Below, in pieces: positions 1 to 8,655 of a DNA stretch of 40,926 nt. The notes beneath the pieces were generated by a model, which was given only the letters and a program-made list of their open reading frames with translations, was not told the DNA's origin and did no database searches. Every line of letters starts with the position of its first letter. The stretch's first letter is position 1. Source of the DNA: CAYRSS01 sp964426945 (GTDB lineage Bacteria > Planctomycetota > Phycisphaerae > UBA1845); assembly GCA_964426945.1 (NCBI GenBank), contig CAYRSS010000037.1, positions 1 to 40,926 of the forward strand, read 5' to 3'. A program made the translations under genes and the position numbers.

Positions 1-736
1 CGAGCGCGACAATACGCTTGTCCTTGAGCACCTCGGGCACGTCACCGGCGACGATGCGCTGGGCCAGCCCCTCGACGATGGCGGTCTTGCCGACGCCCGG
101 CTCGCCGACGAGCACAGGGTTGTTCTTCGTCCGTCGCGCAAGCACCTGCATGCACCGGCGGATCTCATCGTCGCGACCGATGACCGGGTCGATCTTCCCC
201 TGGCGGGCGATTTCGACCAGGTCCCGCCCGAAGCGCTCGAGCGCCTGGTAAGACCCTTCGGGTTCCTGCGACGTGACGGTTGCCCCGCCGCGGACCTCCT
301 TGAGCGCGGCCAGAAGGACGTCACGCGAGGCACCGTTCACCGAGAGCAGATCCTTCGCCGTGCCGGGCACTTCCGTCAGCGCGAGCAGCAGGTGCTCGGT
401 TGAAACATACTTGTCCTTGAAGCGCTGTGCTTCCTTTTCCGCCGTCGCCACGAGTTGTTGAAATGCCGCGCTCGCCGCCAGCGAGCCGCCCCGGCTGCGC
501 GGCAGCCGATCGAGTTCGCTTCGAGTGAGCGAGATCATGCGGTCGGTCTGGGCGCCCGCGCGCTGAAGGATCGGCAGCACGATGCCGCCCGGCGCCTCGG
601 CGCCGGTTCCCCCCGACGAGAGGAGGGCGTCGAGCACGTGCAGGGGCAGCAACTCCGGATGCCCGGCCTCCTGCGCTGTCTGCTGAGCCTTCGCGATAGC
701 CTCGGCCGCCTTGATGGTGAAGCGTTCTGGATTCAC
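1..736 (-). CDS. clpB: ATP-dependent disaggregase ClpB, N-terminal part (3' end outside window)
   Basis: Hsp100 disaggregase that threads aggregated proteins through a hexameric AAA+ ring in the cytoplasm, working with DnaK. The 245 visible residues begin with the two Clp-N repeats (about residues 5-145, including the STEHLLLAL motif), then the start of the first AAA+ domain with DPVIGRDDEIRR (about 183-194) and the Walker A loop GEPGVGKT (211-218). The start is a GTG at 736, chosen because the protein then begins NPERFTIKA as in the family, with an ACGGAG Shine-Dalgarno sequence 7-8 nt upstream. The gene is cut by the window edge, so the second AAA+ domain and the middle domain are not seen. 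It diverges from gdhA across about 280 bp in which I found no convincing CIRCE element or heat-shock promoter. ClpB rather than ClpC or ClpA is likely from the N-domain sequence. Confidence 0.95.
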   Translation of the reverse strand, partial: MNPERFTIKAAEAIAKAQQTAQEAGHPELLPLHVLDALLSSGGTGAEAPGGIVLPILQRAGAQTDRMISLTRSELDRLPRSRGGSLAASAAFQQLVATAEKEAQRFKDKYVSTEHLLLALTEVPGTAKDLLSVNGASRDVLLAALKEVRGGATVTSQEPEGSYQALERFGRDLVEIARQGKIDPVIGRDDEIRRCMQVLARRTKNNPVLVGEPGVGKTAIVEGLAQRIVAGDVPEVLKDKRIVAL

Positions 737-1019
737 GTGGATTCTCCGTTGCGGGCGGTTCCCCGGCCCGCACAGGGAGAGTAGCACGCACCGTACCACG
801 CGGTCCCTGTCGTCTAAAGTCTTGCAGGACAGTGCTTTATGGATTGACGGGCCGATATTCCACAGCGGCTGCCGCTGCCAGTTTGACAGGCAGACGGCAG
901 CCCCGCCTCGCCGCAAGTCCGAGAAGCGTCGCACGCCGATCGCGCCGCCGCGCCGGTTTATCGGGGACGGCGGGGCGGTCGATATGCCGGGGGGCTTTCA
1001 TTCACCGCCTGGAGATGCC

Positions 1020-2336
1020 ATGACCACCGCGACCATCGCACCATCAACCACCAAGGTCTCCCCGCAGCACGACATCGCTCCGGACGCCTCCTCGGTCCGG
1101 GCGGCGCATGTCGACTTCAACCGCATCACCGACGAACAGTTTCAGCAGGCCGCGGATCATATGAAGCTCGAGCCTGAGATTCAGATGCTCCTGCGGACAC
1201 CCTACCGCGAGCTGATTGTGCAGATTCCGGTGCGGATGGACACGGGGCGGCTGGAGCTCTTCCATGGCTACCGCGTGCAGCACAACGGCGTGCGCGGACC
1301 CTACAAGGGCGGCCTGCGGTTCCACCCCGAGGTGGATCTATCCGAGGTGCGCTCGCTCGCGGCGCTGATGACCTGGAAGACGGCGCTGGTCAACATCCCC
1401 TTCGGCGGGGCGAAGGGCGGCGTGACGTGCGACCCGACCAAGCTCTCGCGCAGCGAGATGCAGTCGCTCACGCGCGGGCTCACGCAGAAGATCGACATGG
1501 CGCTGGGCGTATACCGCGACATTCCCGCGCCCGATGTGGGCACGAATGCCCAGACGATGGCGTGGATCATGGACGAGTACGGCAAGCGCCACGGCTACAC
1601 GCCGGCCATCGTGACGGGCAAGCCGGTGCACCTGGGCGGTTCGGCGGGTCGCGAGGAGGCCACGGGGCGCGGCACAATGATCGTCACCCGCGAAGCCTGC
1701 AAGGCGTATGACATCACGCTCCAGGGGGCTACGATCGCTGTGCAGGGCTTCGGCAACGTCGGTTCGTGGGCGGCTCGGTTCCTCTCGCAGGCCGGCGCGC
1801 GCATCGTGGCCGTATCCGATGTGCACGGGGGGATTTTCCGCGAGAGCGGGCTCGACATCGCCAAGGTCACAGAGCACATCCGTGCGACCGGCTCGGTGAA
1901 GGGCTTCCCCGGCGCCAAGGACATCAGTAACGGCGAGCTGCTCACGCTGGACGTGGACGTGCTGATCCCCGCCGCGCTGGGCGGAGCCATCACGCGCGAC
2001 AACGCCGCAGACATCCAGGCCCGCATCGTCATCGAGGCCGCCAATTCGCCCGTGACGCCGCGAGCGGACGAAATCCTCCGCAGCCGCGGGGTCCACGTGG
2101 TTCCGGATATCCTTGTGAACGCCGGCGGCGTGATCGTCTCGTACTTCGAGTGGGTTCAGAACCTGCAGCAGTTCCAGTGGAGCCTGCCCAAGGTGAACGG
2201 CGAACTCGAAGAGAAGCTGCTGGCGGCCTGCCAGGCTGTGTTCGCCCGTGCCGAGCAGGAGAACATCCCGCTGCGGACGGCGGCTTACGTCGAGGCGCTG
2301 CACCGCGTCGCCGAGTCGACCCGTCAGCGGTTCTGA
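1020..2336 (+). CDS. gdhA: Glu/Leu/Phe/Val dehydrogenase family, glutamate dehydrogenase
   Basis: Cytoplasmic enzyme for reversible oxidative deamination of glutamate to 2-oxoglutarate and ammonia. The 438-residue product has the expected family length. The substrate domain carries GPYKGGLRFHP (about 93-103) and GGAKGGV with the catalytic lysine near residue 132. PDVGT (about 171-175) and the Rossmann loop GFGNVG (243-248) follow, with an Asp at the end of the second strand (AVSD, about 264-267). The ATG at 1020 was chosen over a longer open frame starting at 711, because GGAG lies 5 nt upstream and the 103 extra residues are low-complexity and antisense to clpB. The 3' end is overlapped on the opposite strand by the open frame of the 20-heme cytochrome. 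Coenzyme preference cannot be settled here, and a leucine or other amino acid dehydrogenase is less likely given the length. Confidence 0.93.
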   Translation: MTTATIAPSTTKVSPQHDIAPDASSVRAAHVDFNRITDEQFQQAADHMKLEPEIQMLLRTPYRELIVQIPVRMDTGRLELFHGYRVQHNGVRGPYKGGLRFHPEVDLSEVRSLAALMTWKTALVNIPFGGAKGGVTCDPTKLSRSEMQSLTRGLTQKIDMALGVYRDIPAPDVGTNAQTMAWIMDEYGKRHGYTPAIVTGKPVHLGGSAGREEATGRGTMIVTREACKAYDITLQGATIAVQGFGNVGSWAARFLSQAGARIVAVSDVHGGIFRESGLDIAKVTEHIRATGSVKGFPGAKDISNGELLTLDVDVLIPAALGGAITRDNAADIQARIVIEAANSPVTPRADEILRSRGVHVVPDILVNAGGVIVSYFEWVQNLQQFQWSLPKVNGELEEKLLAACQAVFARAEQENIPLRTAAYVEALHRVAESTRQRF

Positions 2337-5300
2337 CCTTCGGGCAGCGGCTCGGGCGTGCACGATCGTACCCCCGCGCCGGCGTCCGGCTTCGGCCGGA
2401 CGCCGTTTGCATGGTGCGGACCGCCGATCCCCGATAATTGTTGGGCGCGGCCGCGCTCCGCCGGTGGAAGTGCAGGTATCGTTGCAGCGCGTCGAACCCG
2501 TGGCACGAAGTGCACGCATTGGGCGGCTCGAAGGACCGGAGCATCGGTTTGCTCGCGCGGCGCAGCACCGGATCCTCGGCGACCTCGCGTCCTGCCGGCG
2601 GGCCGTGCGGGTTGTGACAGGTCGCGCAGGCGATGACGCCGGTCGATGAGCGTGAACCGTCAAGCGCAAACAGCGGCATACCCGAGCCCTGCGACTGATC
2701 GCCCCCGACATGGTGAAACACGGCCTGATCGACCATCGGCAGCGCCGGGTGAGCGCGGTAGGCCACTTGCCGAGCGCAGCCCCCCACCGAATGACACCCC
2801 GTGCACTTGCCCTCCGCCATCGAGAGCAGACTAGTCCCCAGCGGCACGTTCCACATGCCGCGGTCGTGTGAACCGGCTGGGGCATGCGCCGTATGGCAAG
2901 GGCCGCACGCACCGAGCTGCGATGCGCAGGCGCCGGTCATCCCGGCCCCGTGTGGACCGGCGTCGATGCCGCGCGTGTCGGCGTGACAGCCGAAGCAGGA
3001 ACTCCGTCGATCGCCGTCGCGATCCACGCGCATCAGCCCCGTCCGCCCGGAGTGCCCATGCGGGTCGTGACAGTCGGCGCAGGCCGCCGCTCCGGCCGGG
3101 TGCATCAGAGGCATCAGCGCGCCTGCCATGGCGCTGCGATCCGCCCCGTGACACTGGATGCACCCATCGTCGCGTGTGACCGGCGTGGACGCCGTCGCAA
3201 CCGACAACGAGCCGCCGTGCGGCGCGTGCACGGAGTGACAGAACCCGCATCGGCCTGCCTCGGTGGCGGTCCGGCTGCGTGCGTTGCGCAGGTCCGGCCG
3301 GTCGGTAAAGTCGTGAGCCCCCGCCAACGTCGCCGCCTGCGCCGCGTGGCACGTGGCACAGAGGTCGTCCGGCGCGGCACCGAGGAAAGCCGGGTGCGCC
3401 GTGCCGTGCGGGTTGTGGCACGAAATGCAGTTCAAACTGCCTTCCTCGGCTGCGCCGGCTGGACGGCGCGCGCCGGTCACAGTCGCCAGCCCGGCGAGGA
3501 GATCTGCTGCGACACTCGTGGGATGTCCGAAAGGCTGCCCGGACTTCGCCGCGGCACACCCACCCGGCGAATGGCAAGAGGAGCAATGGCCGGCGGCATC
3601 ACCAGGCGCTGCAGCCGGAGCCCGCGCCACGGAGTGAACCGCGTGGCAGGCGCTGCACGGTCCCGCGTCGTCGCACGACTGCCCCCGGGCGTTGCGCTCT
3701 GTCGGGGCACTCATGCGCAGATCGTGGACGCTGCCGACAAGTGTCTTCTGTTCCGCGTGGCACGAGACGCAGAGCGCACTGCCGCCCTGGCCGACGGTGA
3801 GCAGCGGCGATGCCGTCACCGCATGGTGCATCTGGTGACACGACAGACAGCCGAGACGGTCCGGCGGCGCCCCCGAGTCCGCGCTGGTCGCCGTAGGATA
3901 CGCGACCGCCTCCCCCGGCCGCGTGGACAGCGGATGGGGCAGAGGGCTCAGGTTCACGAACGCCGCAGGGTGGGTCTGCTCATGACAGGACAGGCAGAGC
4001 CTATCGCCGGGCATGTCGTGCAGCAGGTGTGACGTGCGCGATCCATGCCCCTGGTGACAGGCGAAGCACGCGCCGGCCCCGTCGTCGTGCACCAGACGCG
4101 ATGAAGCGGCCGTGATCTCCGAAGGGATCGGCCACTCGGCCGTGACCGCGACCGGGTGCATCCCCGAGGCGGGGCCGCTGCTCATGTCGGTATGACACTT
4201 CAGGCACAACTCGCCCGCGTGGCGATCCACGCGCAGGAAGACCGCCGTGGCGATCGAGTGGCCGGATCCGCCTCGGCTGTGCGCGCTGTGACAAGTCCGG
4301 CAGTCGAGCGCTCCGGCCACCAGCGGGAGGTCCTTCGGCACGTTCATTCCGGCGGGCGGTGTGACACCCGTCGCGTGGCCGTGCTCGAACCACACGCGCC
4401 GGCGCGAATCGACGACCGAGCCATCGTGACAGGAGAGGCACATCTCGCCCCGGCTCGCCGCCGGGCGCTCGCGTGTGTTCGGCGGCGGCTCGATCAGTTC
4501 CGACGCCCGGCCGTCGCCCAGGGGGGGGATCCACTCGACGTGACACGCCGTACAGTCGCGCGGCTGGCGCGGGGCCATGCTCGGGCGGTTATCCAACGGC
4601 CGGGAGCCAGTCGGCTCGACCGATTCACGGCGAATTTGCAGGCGGCGTACGCGACCCGGCGTCAGTTCGACGACGAGAAGTCGGTCCTCACCGTCGAAGG
4701 CGAGCCCCACCGGCGCATCGAAACGGACAACCGCGCCGCGGCTGTCGCGCACCACGTCCACGAAACGGCCGTCCGCACGAAACGCCTGCACGACGCCCAT
4801 GACACTGTCCGCAGCCCAGACCAGCCCCGCCCGGTCGACCGCGACACCCTTCGGGCGATAGAGCATGCCGGGGTCGAGGCCGTATTCGCCGCAAGCGCCG
4901 ACGCCCTCCGGCTTGGCGGAGACAATCGCGATGCGGCCGTTGAGCACGTCTGAGACGAAGAAGTCGGGCGGGTCGGAGGTCGAGGCCGCAATCAGGAACG
5001 GATAATGGAATCTTCCCACCGGCTCGCCCAGCGAGCCGCCGGTCGTAGCCGTGCCGGAGGCGGTTTCGAAGCGGATGACGCGGTGCCCGTGGTTGTCGAC
5101 CAGCCAGATCGTGTCTCCCTCGCCAGGTACGGCCAGATCGGTGACGGCGCCGCGGCCGGTGGCGAGCAGCGGGTTGAGATCGATCGTGCGTTCGGGGCGG
5201 CCCGAGCCATCGAGCCGAATCACCCGGGCGTTGCCCGTGTCGGCGATCCACACGCGCCCTCGTCCATCCGTCGCCACGCCGACGGGACGTGAAAGAGTAC

Positions 5301-5598
5301 GACCTTCCGCCTCGCTGACGATGCTCGTCCGGCCGGACGCGGGGTCAATAATCGCGATGCGATCGCTGGCGCCGTCGGCCACATACAGCTGTCCATCGCC
5401 GCTGACGGTCACGTCGGTCGGCATGCGCAGCGGCGAATCGGCGATCACGGGAATAGTCGAGTCCTCGGTCACGACCAGCTTGGCAACCTGCGCGGATGCG
5501 GCGGTGGCGCTCAAGGTGATCGCCGCGGCGACATACGCAGCGACGACCCCCGCGCGTGCGGACAGCGAGCGAACCGAACGGCTTCGGCGGGCGAACAT
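2029..5598 (-). CDS. Exported NHL beta-propeller fused to a 20-heme c-type cytochrome
   Basis: Predicted extracytoplasmic electron-transfer protein of 1189 residues, last gene of the nine-gene operon. A signal peptide (about 1-36, cleavage after ASA) precedes about six NHL blades (about 45-305, with repeats such as GVAVDRAGLVWAADS). From about 347 to 1028 there are 20 CXXCH c-heme sites, many in the paired-CXXCH style (CHNPHG, CHDPHG, CHTAHAP). The start at 5598 shares one base with the preceding stop (TGATG), implying translational coupling; the longer frame starting at 5847 is a shadow. The last roughly 160 residues carry no heme and become Arg/Pro/Ser-rich. The final 308 nt lie antisense to gdhA, so the true C-terminus is doubtful: no stop occurs in this frame before 2029. 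It may be a surface or nanowire-type cytochrome on a propeller scaffold, but this is inference. The heme count is firm; the substrate is unknown. Confidence 0.88.
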   Translation of the reverse strand: MFARRSRSVRSLSARAGVVAAYVAAAITLSATAASAQVAKLVVTEDSTIPVIADSPLRMPTDVTVSGDGQLYVADGASDRIAIIDPASGRTSIVSEAEGRTLSRPVGVATDGRGRVWIADTGNARVIRLDGSGRPERTIDLNPLLATGRGAVTDLAVPGEGDTIWLVDNHGHRVIRFETASGTATTGGSLGEPVGRFHYPFLIAASTSDPPDFFVSDVLNGRIAIVSAKPEGVGACGEYGLDPGMLYRPKGVAVDRAGLVWAADSVMGVVQAFRADGRFVDVVRDSRGAVVRFDAPVGLAFDGEDRLLVVELTPGRVRRLQIRRESVEPTGSRPLDNRPSMAPRQPRDCTACHVEWIPPLGDGRASELIEPPPNTRERPAASRGEMCLSCHDGSVVDSRRRVWFEHGHATGVTPPAGMNVPKDLPLVAGALDCRTCHSAHSRGGSGHSIATAVFLRVDRHAGELCLKCHTDMSSGPASGMHPVAVTAEWPIPSEITAASSRLVHDDGAGACFACHQGHGSRTSHLLHDMPGDRLCLSCHEQTHPAAFVNLSPLPHPLSTRPGEAVAYPTATSADSGAPPDRLGCLSCHQMHHAVTASPLLTVGQGGSALCVSCHAEQKTLVGSVHDLRMSAPTERNARGQSCDDAGPCSACHAVHSVARAPAAAPGDAAGHCSSCHSPGGCAAAKSGQPFGHPTSVAADLLAGLATVTGARRPAGAAEEGSLNCISCHNPHGTAHPAFLGAAPDDLCATCHAAQAATLAGAHDFTDRPDLRNARSRTATEAGRCGFCHSVHAPHGGSLSVATASTPVTRDDGCIQCHGADRSAMAGALMPLMHPAGAAACADCHDPHGHSGRTGLMRVDRDGDRRSSCFGCHADTRGIDAGPHGAGMTGACASQLGACGPCHTAHAPAGSHDRGMWNVPLGTSLLSMAEGKCTGCHSVGGCARQVAYRAHPALPMVDQAVFHHVGGDQSQGSGMPLFALDGSRSSTGVIACATCHNPHGPPAGREVAEDPVLRRASKPMLRSFEPPNACTSCHGFDALQRYLHFHRRSAAAPNNYRGSAVRTMQTASGRSRTPARGYDRARPSRCPKVRTADGSTRRRGAAPRRKPPSAAGCSPARHGRTQPGRPPAASLRVRRSPWAGSTGTAAGSEPTRSTRRSRRRRSQGYPEPRGPRGCGGFRPLAASRANWRPR
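2381..2404 (+). terminator. Perfect 10-bp hairpin with TTCG loop downstream of gdhA
   Basis: GGCGTCCGGC, a TTCG tetraloop and GCCGGACGCC form a perfect ten-base-pair stem 44 nt after the gdhA stop. It is followed by only a short T-stretch (GTTT), so it is a weak intrinsic terminator or an mRNA 3'-end stabiliser. It sits inside the tail of the convergent cytochrome reading frame, where an intergenic element would normally be expected. Confidence 0.6.
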
Positions 5599-6761
5599 CA
5601 CGGCTTCGGTTCCTCGTCGCTGGGCCCAGGGTTGGCACCTGGGTCTGCGGAGTTGTTTTGATTGTCGCCTGCGTCGGTCTCGCCGCGCGGATCGACAAAC
5701 CCGGGCATGTAGAACGGCTGGCCATCCCGAATGCGCTCGATCATGCGCACCACTACCGGGGACATGAGCGCGTCGACGCGGGGCTGCGGATAGCCCAGCG
5801 CGACGAAGTCGACGACACCGCCTGCGCCGGTGTGGCAGTCGCCGCACGAACGCGGCGTCGCTCGCCGGCGCGAGTGCAGGCGCTCGATTATCGCTTCCCG
5901 CTGCGGTCCGGCGGTCGGCGGGGCGGCCAGGAACTCGCGCACCAGCGCTTCCGTGTCGGGGTGAGCCAGTTGCGGCGTGCGACCGTCGGGCCCGAGCACC
6001 GCGAGCTTCCGGCCGTACTCGCCGCGGAAGTGGCGAGGCAGGTTCTCGCGGACCGCCTGAATCAGCTTGTCGTACGACTCGCCCGGCGCGCGGCTGGCTG
6101 CGACGTGGTCAGCCAGCGCCTCGAGTTGCGGCGAGTTGCCCGCTTGCTGCGCGGCCTCGCGCAGCAACTCTGCCAGGTGGTTGCGGCGTGCTTCGGTTGC
6201 GCCGGGTCCGGTGCTCTGCGCGTCGAGCGTCTCCGCCAGCGCGGCCAACAGCGCCGGCGGACCGGTCGGTCGGCCGTCGGCGATGTCGTACCAGGTCAAT
6301 CTCGCCGGGCGATCTTCGCCGTCGAAGTGGCACACGCCGCAGTGCATGCTCGTGGCGTGCATGTTGAGGAACGCCCGGTCTTCCTTCCGCTGGGCGTGGG
6401 GCAGCCCGGGGTGGCATCCGCTCGTCGTGCAGTTGTTTCCCAGATCGGGCTGGATCCACGTGTCGATGCGATGATAGTGCGCAAGGGGCGAGCGCGGGTG
6501 AAGCGCGGCGGTCGTGCCTTTCCAGTCCTCGCGCGTGGTCGTCATCGCCCTCGCGTCGAGCCGCAGCGGCAGCCCGGTGATCTGCTCCGGCGCGGTGGGG
6601 GGCACGATCAGGGCGACGACCAGATAGCGGAACGCGCGGTACGACAGCCACGAGACCAGCACGATCATCGCCAATCCGTATAGTCGCAGCGGCACGCTGC
6701 GCAGTAGCCGCAGGAATCTCGAAAACGCTCCGGAAGCCGCGGATGCGGGCCTTGTGGTCAT
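5598..6761 (-). CDS. Membrane-anchored three-heme cytochrome c-like protein
   Basis: A 387-residue protein with a basic N-terminus, one strong membrane segment (about 27-55) and a periplasmic domain. It has three candidate heme sites: a CX4CH (CTTSGCH, followed by PG), CGVCH shortly after, and CGDCH about 80 residues from the end. The middle (about 150-280) is helical and heme-free, and the C-terminus is Pro/Asp/Asn-rich. The ATG at 6761 starts one base after the preceding stop, and its stop overlaps the start of the 20-heme gene. I do not recognise a named family. Position directly after the CbcL-like gene, plus the shared CX4CH-PG signature with that protein, suggests it passes electrons between the inner-membrane quinol oxidase and periplasmic cytochromes. 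That role is inference. Confidence 0.82.
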   Translation of the reverse strand: MTTRPASAASGAFSRFLRLLRSVPLRLYGLAMIVLVSWLSYRAFRYLVVALIVPPTAPEQITGLPLRLDARAMTTTREDWKGTTAALHPRSPLAHYHRIDTWIQPDLGNNCTTSGCHPGLPHAQRKEDRAFLNMHATSMHCGVCHFDGEDRPARLTWYDIADGRPTGPPALLAALAETLDAQSTGPGATEARRNHLAELLREAAQQAGNSPQLEALADHVAASRAPGESYDKLIQAVRENLPRHFRGEYGRKLAVLGPDGRTPQLAHPDTEALVREFLAAPPTAGPQREAIIERLHSRRRATPRSCGDCHTGAGGVVDFVALGYPQPRVDALMSPVVVRMIERIRDGQPFYMPGFVDPRGETDAGDNQNNSADPGANPGPSDEEPKP

Positions 6762-6762
6762 G

Positions 6763-8655
6763 TCAGTGCCCTCCCTCAGCGGGCATGTCGATGCCAAGGT
6801 CGGCTGCGGCGTCGCGGACAAACTGGCCATGCTCCTCGACCAGTTCGTGCATCGGCGTCGTGCCGGTGAGCGTGGCCATCGACATCGGGAACACGTGCGG
6901 CGAGAGCATCACGTTGTAGATGTGCAGGATGCCCACGTGGATGATCGCCAGAAACGCCTCGTAGGTATGGGCGATGGCGAACAGGTTGAGGAACCGCCCG
7001 GAGAGCAGGTTCGTGGCAACCGTCTCACCCCACAGCAGAATCCCGGTGACGCCGAGCAGCACGGTTCCCCAGAAGACGCCGATGTACTCGAACTTCTCCT
7101 TCAAATTGAACCGCCCGTAGGCCGGGCGATCCTTGCGGAGGTAGAGGTAATACTGCACGGCGTGCAGCATCTGCTTGAGATCCTTGACCCGGATCCACAT
7201 CGGCTGGTTGAACAGCGACCGCAGCAAAGCGGTCGGGCCGACGCCGTAGCCCGCCTCGATCGCCTTGCGCCAGATAATGATGCCGACGTACACCAGGTGG
7301 CCGACGAGGCCGATCACCAGGATGATGCCCGCCCAATGATGAATGAAACGTGCGTTGCCCAGCCCGCCACAAGCACCCACGATCCATCGGGCCCAGTCGG
7401 TTTCGCTGAACTTCAGCGGGAACCCGGTCACGGCGAGGATCGTGAACAGAATCGCCAGCCCCCAGTGCTGCACGCGCTGAATCGGTGTGAACCGCGCCAG
7501 TCGTTTGTGTCCGCGCGGGTCCTTCAGCACTTTCTCGGCCAGCGCGTGCAGACGAGCGTCCTCCTGTTCACGCCGCCCCAGCACGATCTGTGTCATACCC
7601 AACAGCGCGAACAGTGCCGACGGGCCGAAGGTCAGCACGGTCAGCACGATGAAGAAGCCGGCTACGATGAACTCGAGCGTGCCCTGCGCGGATGGCAGGT
7701 CCAGGTGCATAGAGGCTTCGCCCAGCGCGGGCGAAGCCCCAGGGTGACACTCGATCGTGCTGCACGAGTCGGCCACGCGCGCCGGGTGTACGGGCGAGCG
7801 TGGATCCGTGCGGGTGAGCATGGCGTGTACGTCGGCCTCGCCCGAGCCGTGGCACGAGACGCACCCCGCGGTCGACTCGTCGCCCAGCAGTGCCGCCTTG
7901 CCGTGGAAGCTGCGGACGTAGCTGGCCACGCTGTCGGGCAGCCCGTGATCCTCACGCACCAGTGGATCGCTGTGGCACACCGCGCAGACCTGTGCGCCTT
8001 CCAAGTTGTTTCGCGCGGGTTGAAGGCGCGATGCGATATGCCGCAGGTAGTAATCCACGTCGACCGGCACCTGCGTCTTATGGCAGCTGTCGCACCGGCT
8101 CAGCGCGCCGGTGCCGATGCCGTCGAGCCGCGGGATGATTGAGGCCGCGGAGCGAAACAGCGGCTCGTCGTGGCAGTAGAGGCAGGTCGACTGGTCCGGC
8201 TCCAGCAGCGGCCCGCCGGTGAATCGGAGTCCCGACAGCAGGTCGGGCGAGTGGGTGCTCCCCGCGAGCACTTCGGCGATGTTTGCATGGCTGAACCGCC
8301 GCTCCGCGCCGCGGTCATCGGCCAGGTGGCAGGTCTTCGTGCAGTCCACCTTGCTGACAGGCTGATGCGGGATGACCGCGACCTCGCTCTTCGGGTGGCA
8401 GTCGCTGCAGGCGAGTCGAGCATGCGCGCCCAGCAGCGCGGAGTGGTACTCCGGATCGACGAAGAAGGCGCGGACGCGGTCCGAGTCCTTCTCGTAGCGA
8501 GCCAGGCCGCGGAACTGGTGGCATAGCAGGCAGTTTTCCGGGTCGGCGGCGACGGCAGGGGCCGCCAGCGCGGCCATCGCGGCGGCCGCGGCCATCGCGG
8601 CGGCCCATCGCCAGTCAGGTCTGCCCGGGGCTAGGGTGCGTGGCAAGCGATGCAC
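6763..8655 (-). CDS. CbcL-like inner-membrane multiheme c / cytochrome b quinone oxidoreductase
   Basis: A 630-residue protein built like Geobacter CbcL: an exported multiheme c domain fused to a HydC/FdnI-type cytochrome b domain. After a signal-like segment (about 17-38) there are eight candidate heme sites: six CXXCH, one CX3CH (CTKTCH) and one CX4CH (CSTIECH). From about residue 345 there are five membrane segments with histidines placed for two b hemes (QRVQHWG, FIHHWAG, IAHTYEA, IIHVGILHI). By family knowledge such proteins oxidise menaquinol and pass electrons to periplasmic cytochromes. The start is GTG at 8655, with GAGG about 7 nt upstream; it overlaps the preceding gene by 25 nt. 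Other possibilities are a hydrogenase or formate dehydrogenase cytochrome b subunit, but no such catalytic subunit is in the operon. Confidence 0.88.
   Translation of the reverse strand: MHRLPRTLAPGRPDWRWAAAMAAAAAMAALAAPAVAADPENCLLCHQFRGLARYEKDSDRVRAFFVDPEYHSALLGAHARLACSDCHPKSEVAVIPHQPVSKVDCTKTCHLADDRGAERRFSHANIAEVLAGSTHSPDLLSGLRFTGGPLLEPDQSTCLYCHDEPLFRSAASIIPRLDGIGTGALSRCDSCHKTQVPVDVDYYLRHIASRLQPARNNLEGAQVCAVCHSDPLVREDHGLPDSVASYVRSFHGKAALLGDESTAGCVSCHGSGEADVHAMLTRTDPRSPVHPARVADSCSTIECHPGASPALGEASMHLDLPSAQGTLEFIVAGFFIVLTVLTFGPSALFALLGMTQIVLGRREQEDARLHALAEKVLKDPRGHKRLARFTPIQRVQHWGLAILFTILAVTGFPLKFSETDWARWIVGACGGLGNARFIHHWAGIILVIGLVGHLVYVGIIIWRKAIEAGYGVGPTALLRSLFNQPMWIRVKDLKQMLHAVQYYLYLRKDRPAYGRFNLKEKFEYIGVFWGTVLLGVTGILLWGETVATNLLSGRFLNLFAIAHTYEAFLAIIHVGILHIYNVMLSPHVFPMSMATLTGTTPMHELVEEHGQFVRDAAADLGIDMPAEGGH

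Noticed and set aside
711..1019. Upstream extension of gdhA giving a 541-residue protein
   Set aside because: Low-complexity Arg/Pro-rich sequence antisense to the clpB start, and a good ribosome binding site precedes the ATG at 1020.
737..1019. CIRCE or heat-shock promoter upstream of clpB
   Set aside because: An imperfect dyad around 816-838 (AAAGTCTTG...GTGCTTT) matches its reverse complement at too few positions to call an operator.
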